From Chloroflexota bacterium (lineage in GTDB: Bacteria > Chloroflexota > Anaerolineae > Aggregatilineales > Phototrophicaceae): a stretch of DNA of 48,600 nt. Under the pieces are notes generated by a model. It saw nothing but the letters and a program-made list of their open reading frames with translations. It ran no database searches and was not told the DNA's origin. This document shows positions 24,323 to 33,374 of the stretch, piece by piece (position 1 is the stretch's first letter; each line of letters opens with the position of its first letter). Where the stretch lies: positions 1 to 48,600 of the forward strand of contig JACAER010000025.1 in assembly GCA_013388745.1 (NCBI GenBank), written 5' to 3'. A program made the position numbers and the translations under genes.

Positions 24323-26335
24323 TCAGGCTTGCCTGTTTTCCTGTTCCAACGCGCGCATTCCGGCTTTGAGCACGGCGATGATACGGTCAACATCGTAGAC
24401 GCATCCGGCCCAGGTGCCGCCGCTGGCCTCTTGCAGTGCCGCCCATAGGCGCGTGTCGTCAGGAATACGGGGATTCGGGCGTAAATCAGGGTGGATGTCG
24501 CGTTCGGCGAGCAGGCGCTCGGCTTCAGCGGCGCTCAATGGCTGGTCGCCGTGTGCGACAAGGTTGATATGCCCTTCCAGACGAACGCGGTCGATTTCGA
24601 TGTCGATAATGTCGCCATCGCGCAGTTTGCCGATAGGGCCACCGGCGAGCGCTTCGGGCGCCAAATGGCCGATGCATGCGCCGGTAGAAAAGCCGGAGAA
24701 ACGCGCATCGGTGAGCACGGCGATCTGTTTGCCCCAGGGCAGATAACGCAGCGCTGTTGTCACTTGCGCTGTTTCTTCCATGCCCGTGCCGGACGGGCCG
24801 ACACCCGCCAGCACGATGACATCCCCTGGTCTGACCGGATTTTCGACATTGCCTTTGATAGCGCGGACAGCGGCACGTTCAGAGCCGAAAACACGTGCCG
24901 CGCCGCGATGACGGTAAACACCGTCGGTATTGACCATCGTGGGGTCAATGGCGGTTGCTTTGACGACTGCGCCCTGTGGCGCGAGATTGCCCATCGGAAA
25001 AACAACTGTGCTGGTCAGTCCTTCGCGGCGGGCCGTGTCGGCATCCATAATGACCAGATCGGGGTTGACCTGATCGGAGGCGGTAAGGCGCTGGCGGCAC
25101 TGCTGGCGGCGTTCGCTTTGTTCCCACCAGTCCAGCAGGGTATCCAGTTTTTCACCCGTGACTGTAAGCACATTTGTGTTAAGCAGCCCCATGCGGCGCA
25201 GATGCAGCATGACTTCGGGCACGCCGCCCGCCATGAAGACCTGTACTGTGGGATGCTGGCGCGGGCCGTTGGGCAGCGCATCGACCAGGCGCGGCGTACT
25301 GTGATTGATGCGTTTCCAGTCTTCTACCGTCGGCTGTCTAAGTCCGGCGGCGTAGGCAATGGCCGGGATGTGCAGCAGCAGGTTGGTGGACCCACCGAAA
25401 GCGGCGTGAACGAGCATGGCGTTTTCGAGCGCGGCGGTAGTCAGCACGTCGGACAGCTTGAGGCCAGCAGCGGTCATGCGCAGCAGCGCCATCGCCGATC
25501 TCCGCGCCATTTCCAGCCAGATCGCCTCTCCAGACGGACTAAGCGCGCTGTGCGGCAGCGCCATGCCGAACGCTTCGGCGACAACCTGCGACGTGGCGGC
25601 AGTGCCCAAAAACTGGCAACCGCCGCCCGATGAGCCGCAGGCGCGGCAGCCCATGACGGCGGCGTAGTCCAGGCTCACCAGATCGTGCGAAAAACGCGCG
25701 CCGAGCGATTGAATTTTGCCGGCGTCTTCGGCGTTGAGCGTGGGCAGCGTCACGCCGCCGGGCACGATGATTCCTGGCAGGCTGTGGCTGCCTGCCAGGG
25801 CGATCATGGTGGCGGGCAGTCCTTTATCGCAGGTGGCGATGCCCATCACGCCCATGCGGCGCGGTAAGGAACGAATAAGCCGGCGCATGACGATCGCGGC
25901 GTCGTTGCGATACGGTAGACTATCCATCATGCCGTCTGTGCCCTGTGTGCGCCCATCACACGGATCGGTGCAGTAGGCTGCAAAAGGCGTTGCGCCGTGC
26001 TCGCGCAAGGTCTGCGCAGCCGCTTTGACCAGCAAATGCACTTCCCAATGGCCAGTGTGATAGCCTAAGGCCAGCGGCGCCCCATCTTCGGCGCGCATTC
26101 CCCCATGTGTGCTGAGAATCAAATACTGTTCGCGCCCCACCTCTTCTGGATCCCAGCCCATGCCAACATCCTGCGTCCAGCCGAACAGATTGCCGCTGGG
26201 TTCGTCACGCAGCATATTGGAGTCGAGAGGCAGTTGTCCTTCAACGCCGTGACTATGGGTACGTGTCGCCTCGATGCCAGTGGTAGGGGCAAGGATGTCG
26301 TCTAAACTGGGTATCTGCGGCTTCTTAAGATTCAT
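24323..26335 (-). CDS. yjhG: YjhG/YagF-family sugar-acid dehydratase (D-xylonate dehydratase type, IlvD/Edd superfamily)
   Basis: 670 residues, close to the family length of about 655. It follows the E. coli YjhG/YagF sequence pattern almost throughout: [129 protein letters not shown], and [20 protein letters not shown]. The three cysteines in DPCDG, TCDKG and the [12 protein letters not shown] region can hold the iron-sulfur cluster. The family converts D-xylonate or related aldonic acids to 2-keto-3-deoxy acids. Its ATG overlaps the stop of the upstream epimerase gene (ATGA), so the two are translationally coupled. Confidence 0.93.
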   Translation of the reverse strand: MNLKKPQIPSLDDILAPTTGIEATRTHSHGVEGQLPLDSNMLRDEPSGNLFGWTQDVGMGWDPEEVGREQYLILSTHGGMRAEDGAPLALGYHTGHWEVHLLVKAAAQTLREHGATPFAAYCTDPCDGRTQGTDGMMDSLPYRNDAAIVMRRLIRSLPRRMGVMGIATCDKGLPATMIALAGSHSLPGIIVPGGVTLPTLNAEDAGKIQSLGARFSHDLVSLDYAAVMGCRACGSSGGGCQFLGTAATSQVVAEAFGMALPHSALSPSGEAIWLEMARRSAMALLRMTAAGLKLSDVLTTAALENAMLVHAAFGGSTNLLLHIPAIAYAAGLRQPTVEDWKRINHSTPRLVDALPNGPRQHPTVQVFMAGGVPEVMLHLRRMGLLNTNVLTVTGEKLDTLLDWWEQSERRQQCRQRLTASDQVNPDLVIMDADTARREGLTSTVVFPMGNLAPQGAVVKATAIDPTMVNTDGVYRHRGAARVFGSERAAVRAIKGNVENPVRPGDVIVLAGVGPSGTGMEETAQVTTALRYLPWGKQIAVLTDARFSGFSTGACIGHLAPEALAGGPIGKLRDGDIIDIEIDRVRLEGHINLVAHGDQPLSAAEAERLLAERDIHPDLRPNPRIPDDTRLWAALQEASGGTWAGCVYDVDRIIAVLKAGMRALEQENRQA

Positions 26336-27303
26336 CCGTTGATAACTTTCTGCAAACGTTCATCGTGCGAAAAACGCTCAAAATGCTGTATGGTTTGGGC
26401 GACACCCTCTTCGATAGGTGTGGCGTAGATTGTCTGGAAGTGCTGGCGCAGCGCGCTGTCGGCGGTGCTTTCTGGAAAAGGCAGCGTGCGCTCCACAAAC
26501 GTAAGCTGGGCGGCGGGTTTGATAAGGCGAATCATGTCGATAATCTGTGCCGCGCCGTAAGCCTGCCCGCCCAGATTGAAGGCGTAAGCGCCGGCGAGGG
26601 GCTGCTCAGCGGCAGCGATAAACTGCAAGGCGACGTCGGACGCCCATTGAAGCTGAACTGGGCTGTTGAAATTAAGCTGGAAGGGTTTGCCAAGTGCTGC
26701 TGCCAGCATGGCTTTGGTCGGGTCGCTGGTGAGGCCTTGATCGCGCCCGATGCCATAGACGGTATGCGGGCGCAGCGCGGTGCTGCTGATCTGATGATCC
26801 TGCCAGTAGATGCGGCCTGTGCCTTCGTTGGCCTGCTTATAAACGCCGTAAATCGTGCGCGGGGCGGGCAGCGCGTCATGCTGGATGGCGCCGGGCGGGT
26901 AATCACTAGGCGGGCCGTAAACGGCAATCGACGAGGCGTAGGCGATATGCGCGATATTGCTCTGACGTGCGGCCTCAAAAATGTTGACTGTGCCGACGAC
27001 GTTCACCTGCGCGCCGCGCACCGGATCGGCGCGACAGAAAGGAACTTGCAGCGCCGCAAGATGCAGTACGTGCGTGATCCGATGCTTTTTGAACGCCGCC
27101 AACACCTGCGCGGCATCGGAAAGATCGGCTTTGACAAATATAATGTGTTTTTGTTCTTCAGGCGTGAGCAAGAGGTCGAGACGGTGGCTGCTGTCGCCGA
27201 CATCGAAACTGACGACGCGCTCACCCCGCTTGATAAGATGATGCATTGACCAGGCGCCGATGCAGCCCAGCGCGCCCGTGATGATATATGTTTTATCTGT
27301 CAC
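26332..27303 (-). CDS. NAD-dependent epimerase/dehydratase (extended SDR)
   Basis: 323 residues. It has an N-terminal Rossmann motif [10 protein letters not shown], an aspartate for NAD selectivity after the second strand (VVSFDVGD), [21 protein letters not shown], the catalytic serine region [11 protein letters not shown], and the YxxxK pair YGVYKQANE, then [14 protein letters not shown]. This is the NDP-sugar epimerase/dehydratase class, but many members act on free sugars or lactones. Coupling to a sugar-acid dehydratase suggests a sugar oxidation or epimerisation step; the substrate is not determined. It is divergent from the SDR gene at 27399. Confidence 0.88.
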   Translation of the reverse strand: MTDKTYIITGALGCIGAWSMHHLIKRGERVVSFDVGDSSHRLDLLLTPEEQKHIIFVKADLSDAAQVLAAFKKHRITHVLHLAALQVPFCRADPVRGAQVNVVGTVNIFEAARQSNIAHIAYASSIAVYGPPSDYPPGAIQHDALPAPRTIYGVYKQANEGTGRIYWQDHQISSTALRPHTVYGIGRDQGLTSDPTKAMLAAALGKPFQLNFNSPVQLQWASDVALQFIAAAEQPLAGAYAFNLGGQAYGAAQIIDMIRLIKPAAQLTFVERTLPFPESTADSALRQHFQTIYATPIEEGVAQTIQHFERFSHDERLQKVING

Positions 27304-27398
27304 GCTACACCAGTTCCATAGATTTGTGGAGAATATTTTGCGTGAATCGTACCGGGCGAAGATAATTTAGGCAACTTCTCGTAGGGTGGATAACATTT

Positions 27399-28190
27399 AT
27401 GGAAAAGGTTTTTGCAGACAAAGCAGCCGTTGTGACAGGCGCGGGCGTCGGTATTGGCTATGAGATCGCGCGCCAGCTTGCGCTGAACGGCGCGGCGGTG
27501 CTGCTGAACGATCTGGATGCAGCGTTGGCTGAGCAGGCGGCGGCCCAGATTTGCGCGGAGGGCGGCAAGTGTCTGGCGCGCGGCGGGGATAGTGCCGATG
27601 TAGCGACTGTGCGCGGGTTGGTGAGCGCCGCGGTCAACGAATTTGGGCGGCTGGATATTGCTGTTGCCAACGCGGGGTTGACCAGTTGGGGCGATTTTTT
27701 CGACTACCAACCAGAAACGTTCGAGCGTGTGCTGAATGTGAATCTACGTGGATCGTATTTTCTGACGCAGGCCGCGGCACGGCAGATGCGGGCACAAGGC
27801 AGCGGCGGGCGCATTGTGCTGGTTTCGTCGGTGACAGGGCATCAGGCGGTGCGCTACCTTTCGGCGTATGGCATGACAAAAGCCGCGCTGGAGATGCTGG
27901 CGCGCAATCTGGTTATCGAGCTTTCGCCGTATGGTATCACGATCAATGCCGTCGCGCCTGGCGCAACACTGACGCCGCGCAATCTGGCGGATGACCCGAA
28001 TTATGAGAGGATCTGGGGCCAAATTACCCCCACGGGCCGTGTCGGCACGCCCGCCGATATTGCGCAGGCGGTGCTGTTTCTGGCTTCGCCACAGGCTGGT
28101 CAGATCACCGGGCAAACGCTGGTGGTGGATGGTGGCTGGTCGGCGACGAGTCCGACGCCGGCGCTGGATTTTGTCGAGAAGAAAACTTAG
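27399..28190 (+). CDS. Classical SDR dehydrogenase (FabG-like fold)
   Basis: 263 residues. It has the cofactor motif TGAGVGIGYEIA, Asp in LLNDLD (NAD preference likely), NAG (VANAGLTSWG), the catalytic Ser in VLVSSVTGHQAV, Tyr/Lys in SAYGMTKAAL, and INAVAPGATLTPRN, ending in the typical GQTLVVDGGW. There is no acyl-carrier or lipid context. Beside the aldonic-acid dehydratase it is more likely a sugar or polyol dehydrogenase that feeds that pathway. Its 3' end overlaps the convergent membrane-protein gene by four bases. Confidence 0.88.
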   Translation: MEKVFADKAAVVTGAGVGIGYEIARQLALNGAAVLLNDLDAALAEQAAAQICAEGGKCLARGGDSADVATVRGLVSAAVNEFGRLDIAVANAGLTSWGDFFDYQPETFERVLNVNLRGSYFLTQAAARQMRAQGSGGRIVLVSSVTGHQAVRYLSAYGMTKAALEMLARNLVIELSPYGITINAVAPGATLTPRNLADDPNYERIWGQITPTGRVGTPADIAQAVLFLASPQAGQITGQTLVVDGGWSATSPTPALDFVEKKT

Positions 28191-28720
28191 GAAGGTGGCG
28201 TTCGCGCTGAATCCGCAGCGGGTGAATCAACAACGATCAGCACGATGAATGCCAGCAGCAGCGGCGCCAGCCACAAGACAAGACGCCCCAGAAGCATAAA
28301 CAGCAGCGTGCCCAACACAAGGCCGCCGATGAAACCGTTATTTTCCCAGAAAAACAATTGGCTGGCGCTGTAGATTTTCGCCATACGCGCGAAAAATATG
28401 CCGGGATAGATGCCGATTGTCATGATCAACAGGGCATAGAGCGGCCAATACTGCGTCTCGAAAGCGCGCAGATTGACAGCAAGGCTGCACAAACCGTAAG
28501 CGGCCAGCGCTGCCAGCAGTGCCAAACGCATCGACCAGCGCGCGCCCCAAAACACGCCCAGGGCGCTGCCTGCTAACCATGCCAGCGTGACCAGCAGGTA
28601 GATGCCGAAGCCGGAGGACAGCGTGAATGTAAGCTGAAAGAACAGACCAGTTTGCAGCACGCCGAGCAGCAGCCCAACGAGAAAAAGGCAAATGCGCGCA
28701 GTCATTTCACCAAAAACCAT
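28187..28720 (-). CDS. Small membrane protein of unknown function
   Basis: 177 residues with about six hydrophobic segments (ICLFLVGLLLGVLQTGLFF, GIYLLVTLAWLAGSALGVFW, LALLAALAAYGLCSLAV, YALLIMTIGIYPGIFFA, GGLVLGTLLFMLLG, LVLWLAPLLLAFIVLIVV) and a short polar tail. No recognised motif. An internal ATG at 28705 could be the start instead of 28720; neither has a strong ribosome site. It is divergent from pgmB, and the LacI-type palindrome at 28738-28749 lies only 18 bases upstream of its start. Confidence 0.68.
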   Translation of the reverse strand: MVFGEMTARICLFLVGLLLGVLQTGLFFQLTFTLSSGFGIYLLVTLAWLAGSALGVFWGARWSMRLALLAALAAYGLCSLAVNLRAFETQYWPLYALLIMTIGIYPGIFFARMAKIYSASQLFFWENNGFIGGLVLGTLLFMLLGRLVLWLAPLLLAFIVLIVVDSPAADSARTPPS

Positions 28721-28737
28721 CCATAAAAACCAGTTTC

Positions 28738-28749
28738 TTAAACGTTTAA
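28738..28749. promoter_or_regulatory. LacI-family operator, perfect 12-bp palindrome (copy 1)
   Basis: TTAAACGTTTAA, a perfect palindrome with the central CG typical of LacI/GalR operators. It overlaps the -35 region of the pgmB promoter. The identical 12-mer occurs at 37001-37012. Confidence 0.72.
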
Positions 28750-28773
28750 CTTATCCCGCAAAGAAGCTATAAT
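28745..28773 (+). promoter_or_regulatory. Promoter of pgmB
   Basis: TTTAAC (28745-28750), a 17-base spacer and a perfect -10 TATAAT (28768-28773). The operator overlaps the -35, so a bound repressor would block RNA polymerase. Confidence 0.6.
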
Positions 28774-28804
28774 AACACCAAAGACAGCTACCAGGGAACA
28801 AATT

Positions 28805-29464
28805 ATGGCTAAAATCACCGCTTTTATATTCGATCTCGACGGCGTAATCACAGACACCGCAGAATATCACTATCTGGCATGGAAGCAACTCGCTGACGAA
28901 GAGCATATCGCATTTACGCGCCAAGACAACGACCAACTACGCGGCGTCTCAAGGCGCGAGAGCCTGAACCGAATGCTCAAGGGACACCCAATTGACGAAA
29001 CCACCGCGCAAGCGTGGATGGAACGCAAGAACAACTACTACTTACAACATCTAAAATCCATCACACCCAACGACTGCTTGCCAGGCATCAAATCGTTTTT
29101 AGCAGACGCCCGTGCCGCTGGCCTCAAGATTGCCGTCGGATCAGCCAGCAAGAATGCATACGAAGTGCTTACACGCCTGGAAATCATCGACCTATTTGAA
29201 GCTGTCGGCGATGGTTACGTGGTAAAAAACAGTAAGCCCGCGCCTGATCTATTCGTATGGGTCGCTGGACGTTTAGGCGTACACACTGAGGAAGCGGTTG
29301 TGTTCGAGGACGCTGAAGCAGGTGTCGAAGCCGCGCTCAACGGCGGCTTTCATGTTGTCGGAATCGGACATGCCGATGTCACGCGCGCGCATCTCGTACT
29401 GCGCGAGGGTCTCGCACAAATAACAGCACAAGACATACTCACGCAGCTACAGCGGGCCACCTGA
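28805..29464 (+). CDS. pgmB: Beta-phosphoglucomutase
   Basis: 219-residue HAD-superfamily enzyme. Motif I FDLDGVITDTAEYHYLAWK carries the nucleophile Asp and the acid/base Asp. The cap follows with DNDQLRGVSRRESLNRML, then motif II VGSASKNA, the lysine of VVKNSKPAPDLF, and motif IV VVFEDAEAGVEAA. These are specific for PgmB, which interconverts beta-glucose 1-phosphate and glucose 6-phosphate. It completes the pathway of the GH65 phosphorylase encoded at 34750-36954. The codon use and base composition look more AT-rich than the neighbouring genes. Its 3' end overlaps the convergent lacI gene by 18 bases. Confidence 0.95.
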   Translation: MAKITAFIFDLDGVITDTAEYHYLAWKQLADEEHIAFTRQDNDQLRGVSRRESLNRMLKGHPIDETTAQAWMERKNNYYLQHLKSITPNDCLPGIKSFLADARAAGLKIAVGSASKNAYEVLTRLEIIDLFEAVGDGYVVKNSKPAPDLFVWVAGRLGVHTEEAVVFEDAEAGVEAALNGGFHVVGIGHADVTRAHLVLREGLAQITAQDILTQLQRAT

Positions 29465-30466
29465 GGACGCACGCACGACCAATTCCGGCGGCAGCAAGCG
29501 ACACGGATTTTCCAGCGGACGCTGATTCAGAATGTCTTCCAACATCAGTATGAGATTGCGGCAGATCGCTGCAATGGGTTGGCGCATGGTAGTAAGAGAT
29601 GGACGAAGATACTGTCCTAAAGGCATGTCATCATAACCCACTACAGCAAAACCCTCGCCAACAGGCAAACCGCGTTCGCTGGCCTCGTTCATCACGCCAA
29701 TAGCGACCAAATCATCAATAGCAACAACCGCTGTCGGCCATTTGCTGCGCGGAAGAGACAGCCACTCAGCCAGCGCAGCACGCCCCGCCTGTTCACTATG
29801 CTCAGCGCGCAAGAGATACTCTGAACGCAAGGGCAAGCCTAGCTCATGATGCGCGCGCAGATAACCCGCTACACGAAAACTGCCGCTGATCGATTCTTCC
29901 GGCCAGCCAATCATGGCTATTCGCTCATGTCCAAGACTATAGAGATATTTTACGGCTTCGCATATGCCGCGTTCACCATCCGTATCGACATAGGGAAAAT
30001 CCCATTCGCTATTGGCGCGGCCAAAACTGACAAACGGAAACTGCTGGTCGAGCAGAAAACGAATACGCGAGTCGTTAAGATTCGTACTGGCAACCACAAA
30101 GGCATCAACCTGGCCGGTACGGATGAGATCATCATAGGCCGAAGGCGGATTGTCCAACGGGAAGGTAAACATCAGAATATGATAGCCCGCTGCTTCAGCC
30201 TCCTGTGTCAGAAAATACACAAACTGGTCAAGCACGCTGTTAAACTGACCGGGAGGCAGATGATGGCAAGCATAGCCGATCAAGCGCGTCTGGTTAGCCT
30301 TAAGATTACGGGCCGTAACATTTGGCGTGTAGCCAACTCGCTCGACAGCTTCGAGCACAAGCTGGCGTGTTTTTTCGCTGTAGAAGGCGCTTTTATTGTT
30401 CAGCACATAGGAAACAGTGGCAATCGAAACGCCAGCGGCTTTGGCGACATCTTTTATGTTGGGCAT
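29447..30466 (-). CDS. LacI-family transcriptional regulator of the disaccharide phosphorolysis regulon
   Basis: 339 residues from the ATG at 30466. A longer frame from 30529 is rejected because the likely promoter lies at 30509-30536. The N-terminal helix-turn-helix and hinge are canonical: IKDVAKAAGVSIATVSYVLNN, then TPNVTARNLKANQTRLIGY. The periplasmic-binding-like sensor follows, with SFGRANSEWDFPYVDTDGERG, YLYSLGHERIAMIG, AIDDLVAIGVM and VGYDDMPLGQYLRPSLTTM. It probably represses pgmB, the binding protein/permease operon and the GH65 gene through the TTAAACGTTTAA sites. The inducer is presumably the disaccharide or a glucose phosphate; this is inference. Confidence 0.92.
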   Translation of the reverse strand: MPNIKDVAKAAGVSIATVSYVLNNKSAFYSEKTRQLVLEAVERVGYTPNVTARNLKANQTRLIGYACHHLPPGQFNSVLDQFVYFLTQEAEAAGYHILMFTFPLDNPPSAYDDLIRTGQVDAFVVASTNLNDSRIRFLLDQQFPFVSFGRANSEWDFPYVDTDGERGICEAVKYLYSLGHERIAMIGWPEESISGSFRVAGYLRAHHELGLPLRSEYLLRAEHSEQAGRAALAEWLSLPRSKWPTAVVAIDDLVAIGVMNEASERGLPVGEGFAVVGYDDMPLGQYLRPSLTTMRQPIAAICRNLILMLEDILNQRPLENPCRLLPPELVVRASSGGPL

Positions 30467-30508
30467 GATTTTCGGTATCAGACAGCGGACGAAAATATAA
30501 CTTGCTTG

Positions 30509-30536
30509 ATTATACGTCAAGTGTTTCATCCGGCAA
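30509..30536 (-). promoter_or_regulatory. Promoter of the lacI-type gene
   Basis: On the minus strand TTGCCG (30531-30536), a 16-base spacer and a perfect TATAAT (30509-30514) lie at the very end of the yesL-like gene, about 43 bases before the ATG at 30466. Confidence 0.45.
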
Positions 30537-31175
30537 GTTGAGCTTTCGCAGTCCCGCCGCTTGCAGCCGATCCAGCACAGCCTGATTCGCTGCCGCGGCC
30601 AGCATGCTGCCCGTCAGCAAGAACCAGAAAGCGGGCAGCGCTGTGCTCAATAATATAACAGGAATCAGGACAAGCCACAGACCCAGCGTAAACAACGGAT
30701 TGAGTATCAGCATGACGGCTGCGTTACGGAGTGCGCCCCACAGGCGCGGTTGTTCCATCTCGTAAAAGAGCGGCCACAGATAGAGCTGAATAGTAAACCA
30801 GACCAGCAGGAGCAGCAGCCAGATCACGCGCAGCGCGGCGTAAAATACGCCCGGCGCTTCCATGTACGCGACAAGATTCGAGACGTTCAGGCCGACGATA
30901 AGCACGTTGAGCAACGTCAACAGCAATCCACGCTTGAGATTTTCCTTAAAACCTTCCCATAAGTCGTGGATGTCAGCAGATGGGCCCCGATGCGCGAGAT
31001 AGCTCATTTTCATCAGGCCGGCCCAGGCAGCCGGAGCCGTAACCAGCGGCAGCGAAAGCAGCAGCCAGAGCACATTGGCCCAAATGTAAATGTACCCACG
31101 ATGATTGAGGTGGCGCAGGCCGCGCCCCCAGACTCGAATGCCAGCCCACATGGGGTATTGATCCCCTGAAAGCAA
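30510..31175 (-). CDS. YesL-like (DUF624) membrane protein
   Basis: 221 residues with about five membrane segments: IYIWANVLWLLLSLPLVTAPAAW, GLLLTLLNVLIVGLNV, VIWLLLLLVWFTIQLYLWPLF, AVMLILNPLFTLGLWLVLIPVILL. The pattern of a conserved N-terminal segment, P in LPLVTAPAAWAGL and the helix DLWEGFKENLKRG matches the YesL family, whose genes typically accompany CUT1 sugar permeases in carbohydrate loci. Its role is not known; an assembly or regulatory function for the adjacent permeases is the usual suggestion. It lies 39 bases after the MalG-type gene in the same direction. Confidence 0.8.
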   Translation of the reverse strand: MLSGDQYPMWAGIRVWGRGLRHLNHRGYIYIWANVLWLLLSLPLVTAPAAWAGLMKMSYLAHRGPSADIHDLWEGFKENLKRGLLLTLLNVLIVGLNVSNLVAYMEAPGVFYAALRVIWLLLLLVWFTIQLYLWPLFYEMEQPRLWGALRNAAVMLILNPLFTLGLWLVLIPVILLSTALPAFWFLLTGSMLAAAANQAVLDRLQAAGLRKLNLPDETLDV

Positions 31176-31214
31176 GATGAGCGCAGTATACCACGCCCAT
31201 CTTGTATCTGTCTG

Positions 31215-32168
31215 TTAGCCTTTCAGGCCGCTGTAACTGACGCCTTCTACGAAGTAGCGCTGAAAGACAAAGAACACGAGCGCCAGCGGCAGGGTTGTAA
31301 TCACCGAACCGGCAAGGAAGATGTTCCAATCCAGCGTTTCACCGCTTGTCCCGCGTATGAGCGCCAGACCCAATGGCAGTGTCCACAGGCTGGCATTGCC
31401 TTGCAGCACCAGCAGCACATCCAAGAAATTGTTCCACATGCCCTGAAAGCTGAAGATCGCCAGCGCCGTCAGCGCCGGGGTCGCCATTGGCAGCACGATG
31501 CGGAAGAAAATCGTGAAGCGATCTGCGCCATCGACCTGCGCCGCCTCTTCGATTTCACCCGGAATCGATTCAAAGAACTGTTTCATCAGGAAGATGCCGA
31601 AGGCATCGACCATCAGCGGAATGATAATCCCTGTGAACGAGTTGAGCATCCCCAACTGCTTGAGGATGATGAAGCGCGGGATGAGCAGTACGACACCAGG
31701 GATCATCATCGTGCCCAGAATCAGAAAGAACACCGCACGATTGCCGGGAAATTTCAGACGCGCCAGCGCATAACCGGCCAACGAGTCGAAACCCAGGCGC
31801 AGCACCGTGACAATGACCGAAAGGAACGCCGTGTTAAGTGTCCAGCGCCCGAAGTCGCGCCCAAATATCGCCCGGTAACCCTCGAACGAGGGGTTGAAGG
31901 TGGCTCCACTGGCTGTCGCCGAGCCAGGGAGCATATTGCCGTTTTCTGCGCGGCAGGCGGGGTCGATCGGCGGGAGGGGGATGATCGCCATCGGCGCTTC
32001 TTGAATGGCGGGCAGACATTTAAATGAGTTGGCAACCGTGAAGACAAAAGGCATGATCTGCACTAGCGCGATCAACACCAGGAACAGCAGTGCAGCAATT
32101 GAAACGATACGCACAACGAGCTTTGGCCCCTGATTGCTTTGTGGCACAGCTATAGATGTACTTGCCAT
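31215..32168 (-). CDS. CUT1 sugar ABC permease, MalG type
   Basis: 317 residues with six membrane segments. The EAA coupling loop reads EAAQVDGADRFTIFFRIVLPMATPAL, and the protein ends YFVEGVSYSGLKG, the typical MalG-like terminus. A Cys/Pro-rich external loop of about 40 residues (FKCLPAIQEAPMAIIPLPPIDPACRAENG) follows the first membrane helix. It pairs with the MalF-type permease 12 bases upstream. No ATPase gene is in this locus, so a shared MsmK-type ATPase elsewhere is likely. Confidence 0.92.
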   Translation of the reverse strand: MASTSIAVPQSNQGPKLVVRIVSIAALLFLVLIALVQIMPFVFTVANSFKCLPAIQEAPMAIIPLPPIDPACRAENGNMLPGSATASGATFNPSFEGYRAIFGRDFGRWTLNTAFLSVIVTVLRLGFDSLAGYALARLKFPGNRAVFFLILGTMMIPGVVLLIPRFIILKQLGMLNSFTGIIIPLMVDAFGIFLMKQFFESIPGEIEEAAQVDGADRFTIFFRIVLPMATPALTALAIFSFQGMWNNFLDVLLVLQGNASLWTLPLGLALIRGTSGETLDWNIFLAGSVITTLPLALVFFVFQRYFVEGVSYSGLKG

Positions 32169-32180
32169 AGGTCATTCTCC

Positions 32181-33266
32181 CTAATCGTTCGCGCGTTCGC
32201 CGACAATACGCCGCTGGAGCATCGTGAACATGAAGATGATGACGAACAGGATAATGGCCGATGCGGTTGCCAATCCCATCCGCGAGTCGGTATAGCCGCT
32301 TTTGTAGACCAGGTAGGCGATGGTGGTTGTGCCAAAGCCGCCGCTGGAAATGACGAAGACCTGGTCAAAGACCTGGAAAGTGCCGATCAATCCCAACGTC
32401 ACCACGAAGAAGGTCGTGGGACGCAGCAGCGGCACGGTGATACGCGAGAAAATCTGCAAGGAACTCGCGCCATCGACCGTCGCAGCTTCATAGACCTGGC
32501 TGGGGATATTTTGCAGCGCCGCCAGGTAAATCACCATGAGCGTGCCGATAGTTGTCCACGTATTCAAAATCATGATCGTGGACATCGTAACGCTGGGACC
32601 ACTCAGCCAGTCCCAGAGCGAAACACTGGCGATCTCTGTGGCGGCCCATGCGCCGACAGTCTGGCGTGTGATGCCGAAGACGGCCAGCAGGTTGTGGATG
32701 ACCCCAGATTCGTCGCCTAACCAGGTGACAGGATCGGCGGCATAACCGGGAATGATTGCGCCGGCTATGGCGTTCACCACACCATTGCTCGTAAAAAGCC
32801 ACATGAAGATGATCGAGATGACCACCGACGAGGTAATCGAAGGGAAGTAGAATGCGGTGCGGAAAAACCCCTTCGCCTTTAGCCAGCGCTGATTGACGAT
32901 GGCTGCCAGAGTCAGCGCGAGAATAGTCTGGGCGGGGACAACCCCAATTACAAAATAAACTGTATTGCGCAGCGCTTCAAAAAATGCTTCCTGGCGGATA
33001 CCTTCGCTTAAGAGCAAACGCTCATAATTGCGCAGGCCGACCATTTCAAAAGGCGCTGCGCCGCTGAGCGGTTTGATACCGTCCCAATCTGTCAAACTGA
33101 AGAAGACCGCCGCCAACATCGGCAGCACCAGAAATACCATCATCACTATCACCGCCGGGGCGATGAACAAATAGCCTGTAACTGCTTCGCCTCGCTCCTT
33201 ACTCGCCATACTCCCAGCCGCCTGCGCAGCTTTCGCTGCCGGGGCCGCAGATGTTGTCTCTGCCAT
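32181..33266 (-). CDS. CUT1 sugar ABC permease, MalF/UgpA type
   Basis: 361 residues from the ATG at 33266, chosen over 33287 because AGGAGA lies at the right distance. After an Ala-rich N-terminus come six membrane segments (GYLFIAPAVIVMMVFLVLPMLAAVFFSLTDW, TVYFVIGVVPAQTILALTLAAIV, TAFYFPSITSSVVISIIFMWLF) and the EAA loop YEAATVDGASSLQIFSRITVPLLRPTTFF. An extra extracytoplasmic insertion lies between the third and fourth helices (PGYAADPVTWLGDESGVIHNLLAVFGI). It forms the channel with the MalG-type partner and takes sugar from the binding protein encoded upstream. Confidence 0.92.
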   Translation of the reverse strand: MAETTSAAPAAKAAQAAGSMASKERGEAVTGYLFIAPAVIVMMVFLVLPMLAAVFFSLTDWDGIKPLSGAAPFEMVGLRNYERLLLSEGIRQEAFFEALRNTVYFVIGVVPAQTILALTLAAIVNQRWLKAKGFFRTAFYFPSITSSVVISIIFMWLFTSNGVVNAIAGAIIPGYAADPVTWLGDESGVIHNLLAVFGITRQTVGAWAATEIASVSLWDWLSGPSVTMSTIMILNTWTTIGTLMVIYLAALQNIPSQVYEAATVDGASSLQIFSRITVPLLRPTTFFVVTLGLIGTFQVFDQVFVISSGGFGTTTIAYLVYKSGYTDSRMGLATASAIILFVIIFMFTMLQRRIVGERAND

Positions 33267-33316
33267 AATCATTCTCCTGATGTGCAAAACTGCCGTGTGC
33301 AGCCTTCAGGTACGAC

Positions 33317-33351
33317 AGGGCGCTCACCCCGTTCGAACGGAGGAGCGCCCT
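33317..33351. other. Intercistronic hairpin between binding protein and permease genes
   Basis: AGGGCGCTC (33317-33325) pairs with GAGCGCCCT (33343-33351), and an inner palindrome CCGTTCGAACGG (33329-33340) extends the fold. No T run follows on the minus strand, so this looks like an mRNA-stabilising or processing hairpin rather than a terminator. It would favour higher levels of the binding protein than of the permeases. Confidence 0.6.
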
Positions 33352-33374
33352 TAGCGAGTTGCAATGGCGATGAA

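Noticed and set aside
24491..25633. 380-codon plus-strand frame
   Set aside because: Antisense to the YjhG-type dehydratase, whose sequence is conserved end to end.
28187..28720. Small membrane protein as part of the disaccharide regulon
   Set aside because: The operator lies between it and pgmB, but the protein has no sugar-related feature and no clear promoter on its side, so membership is not asserted.
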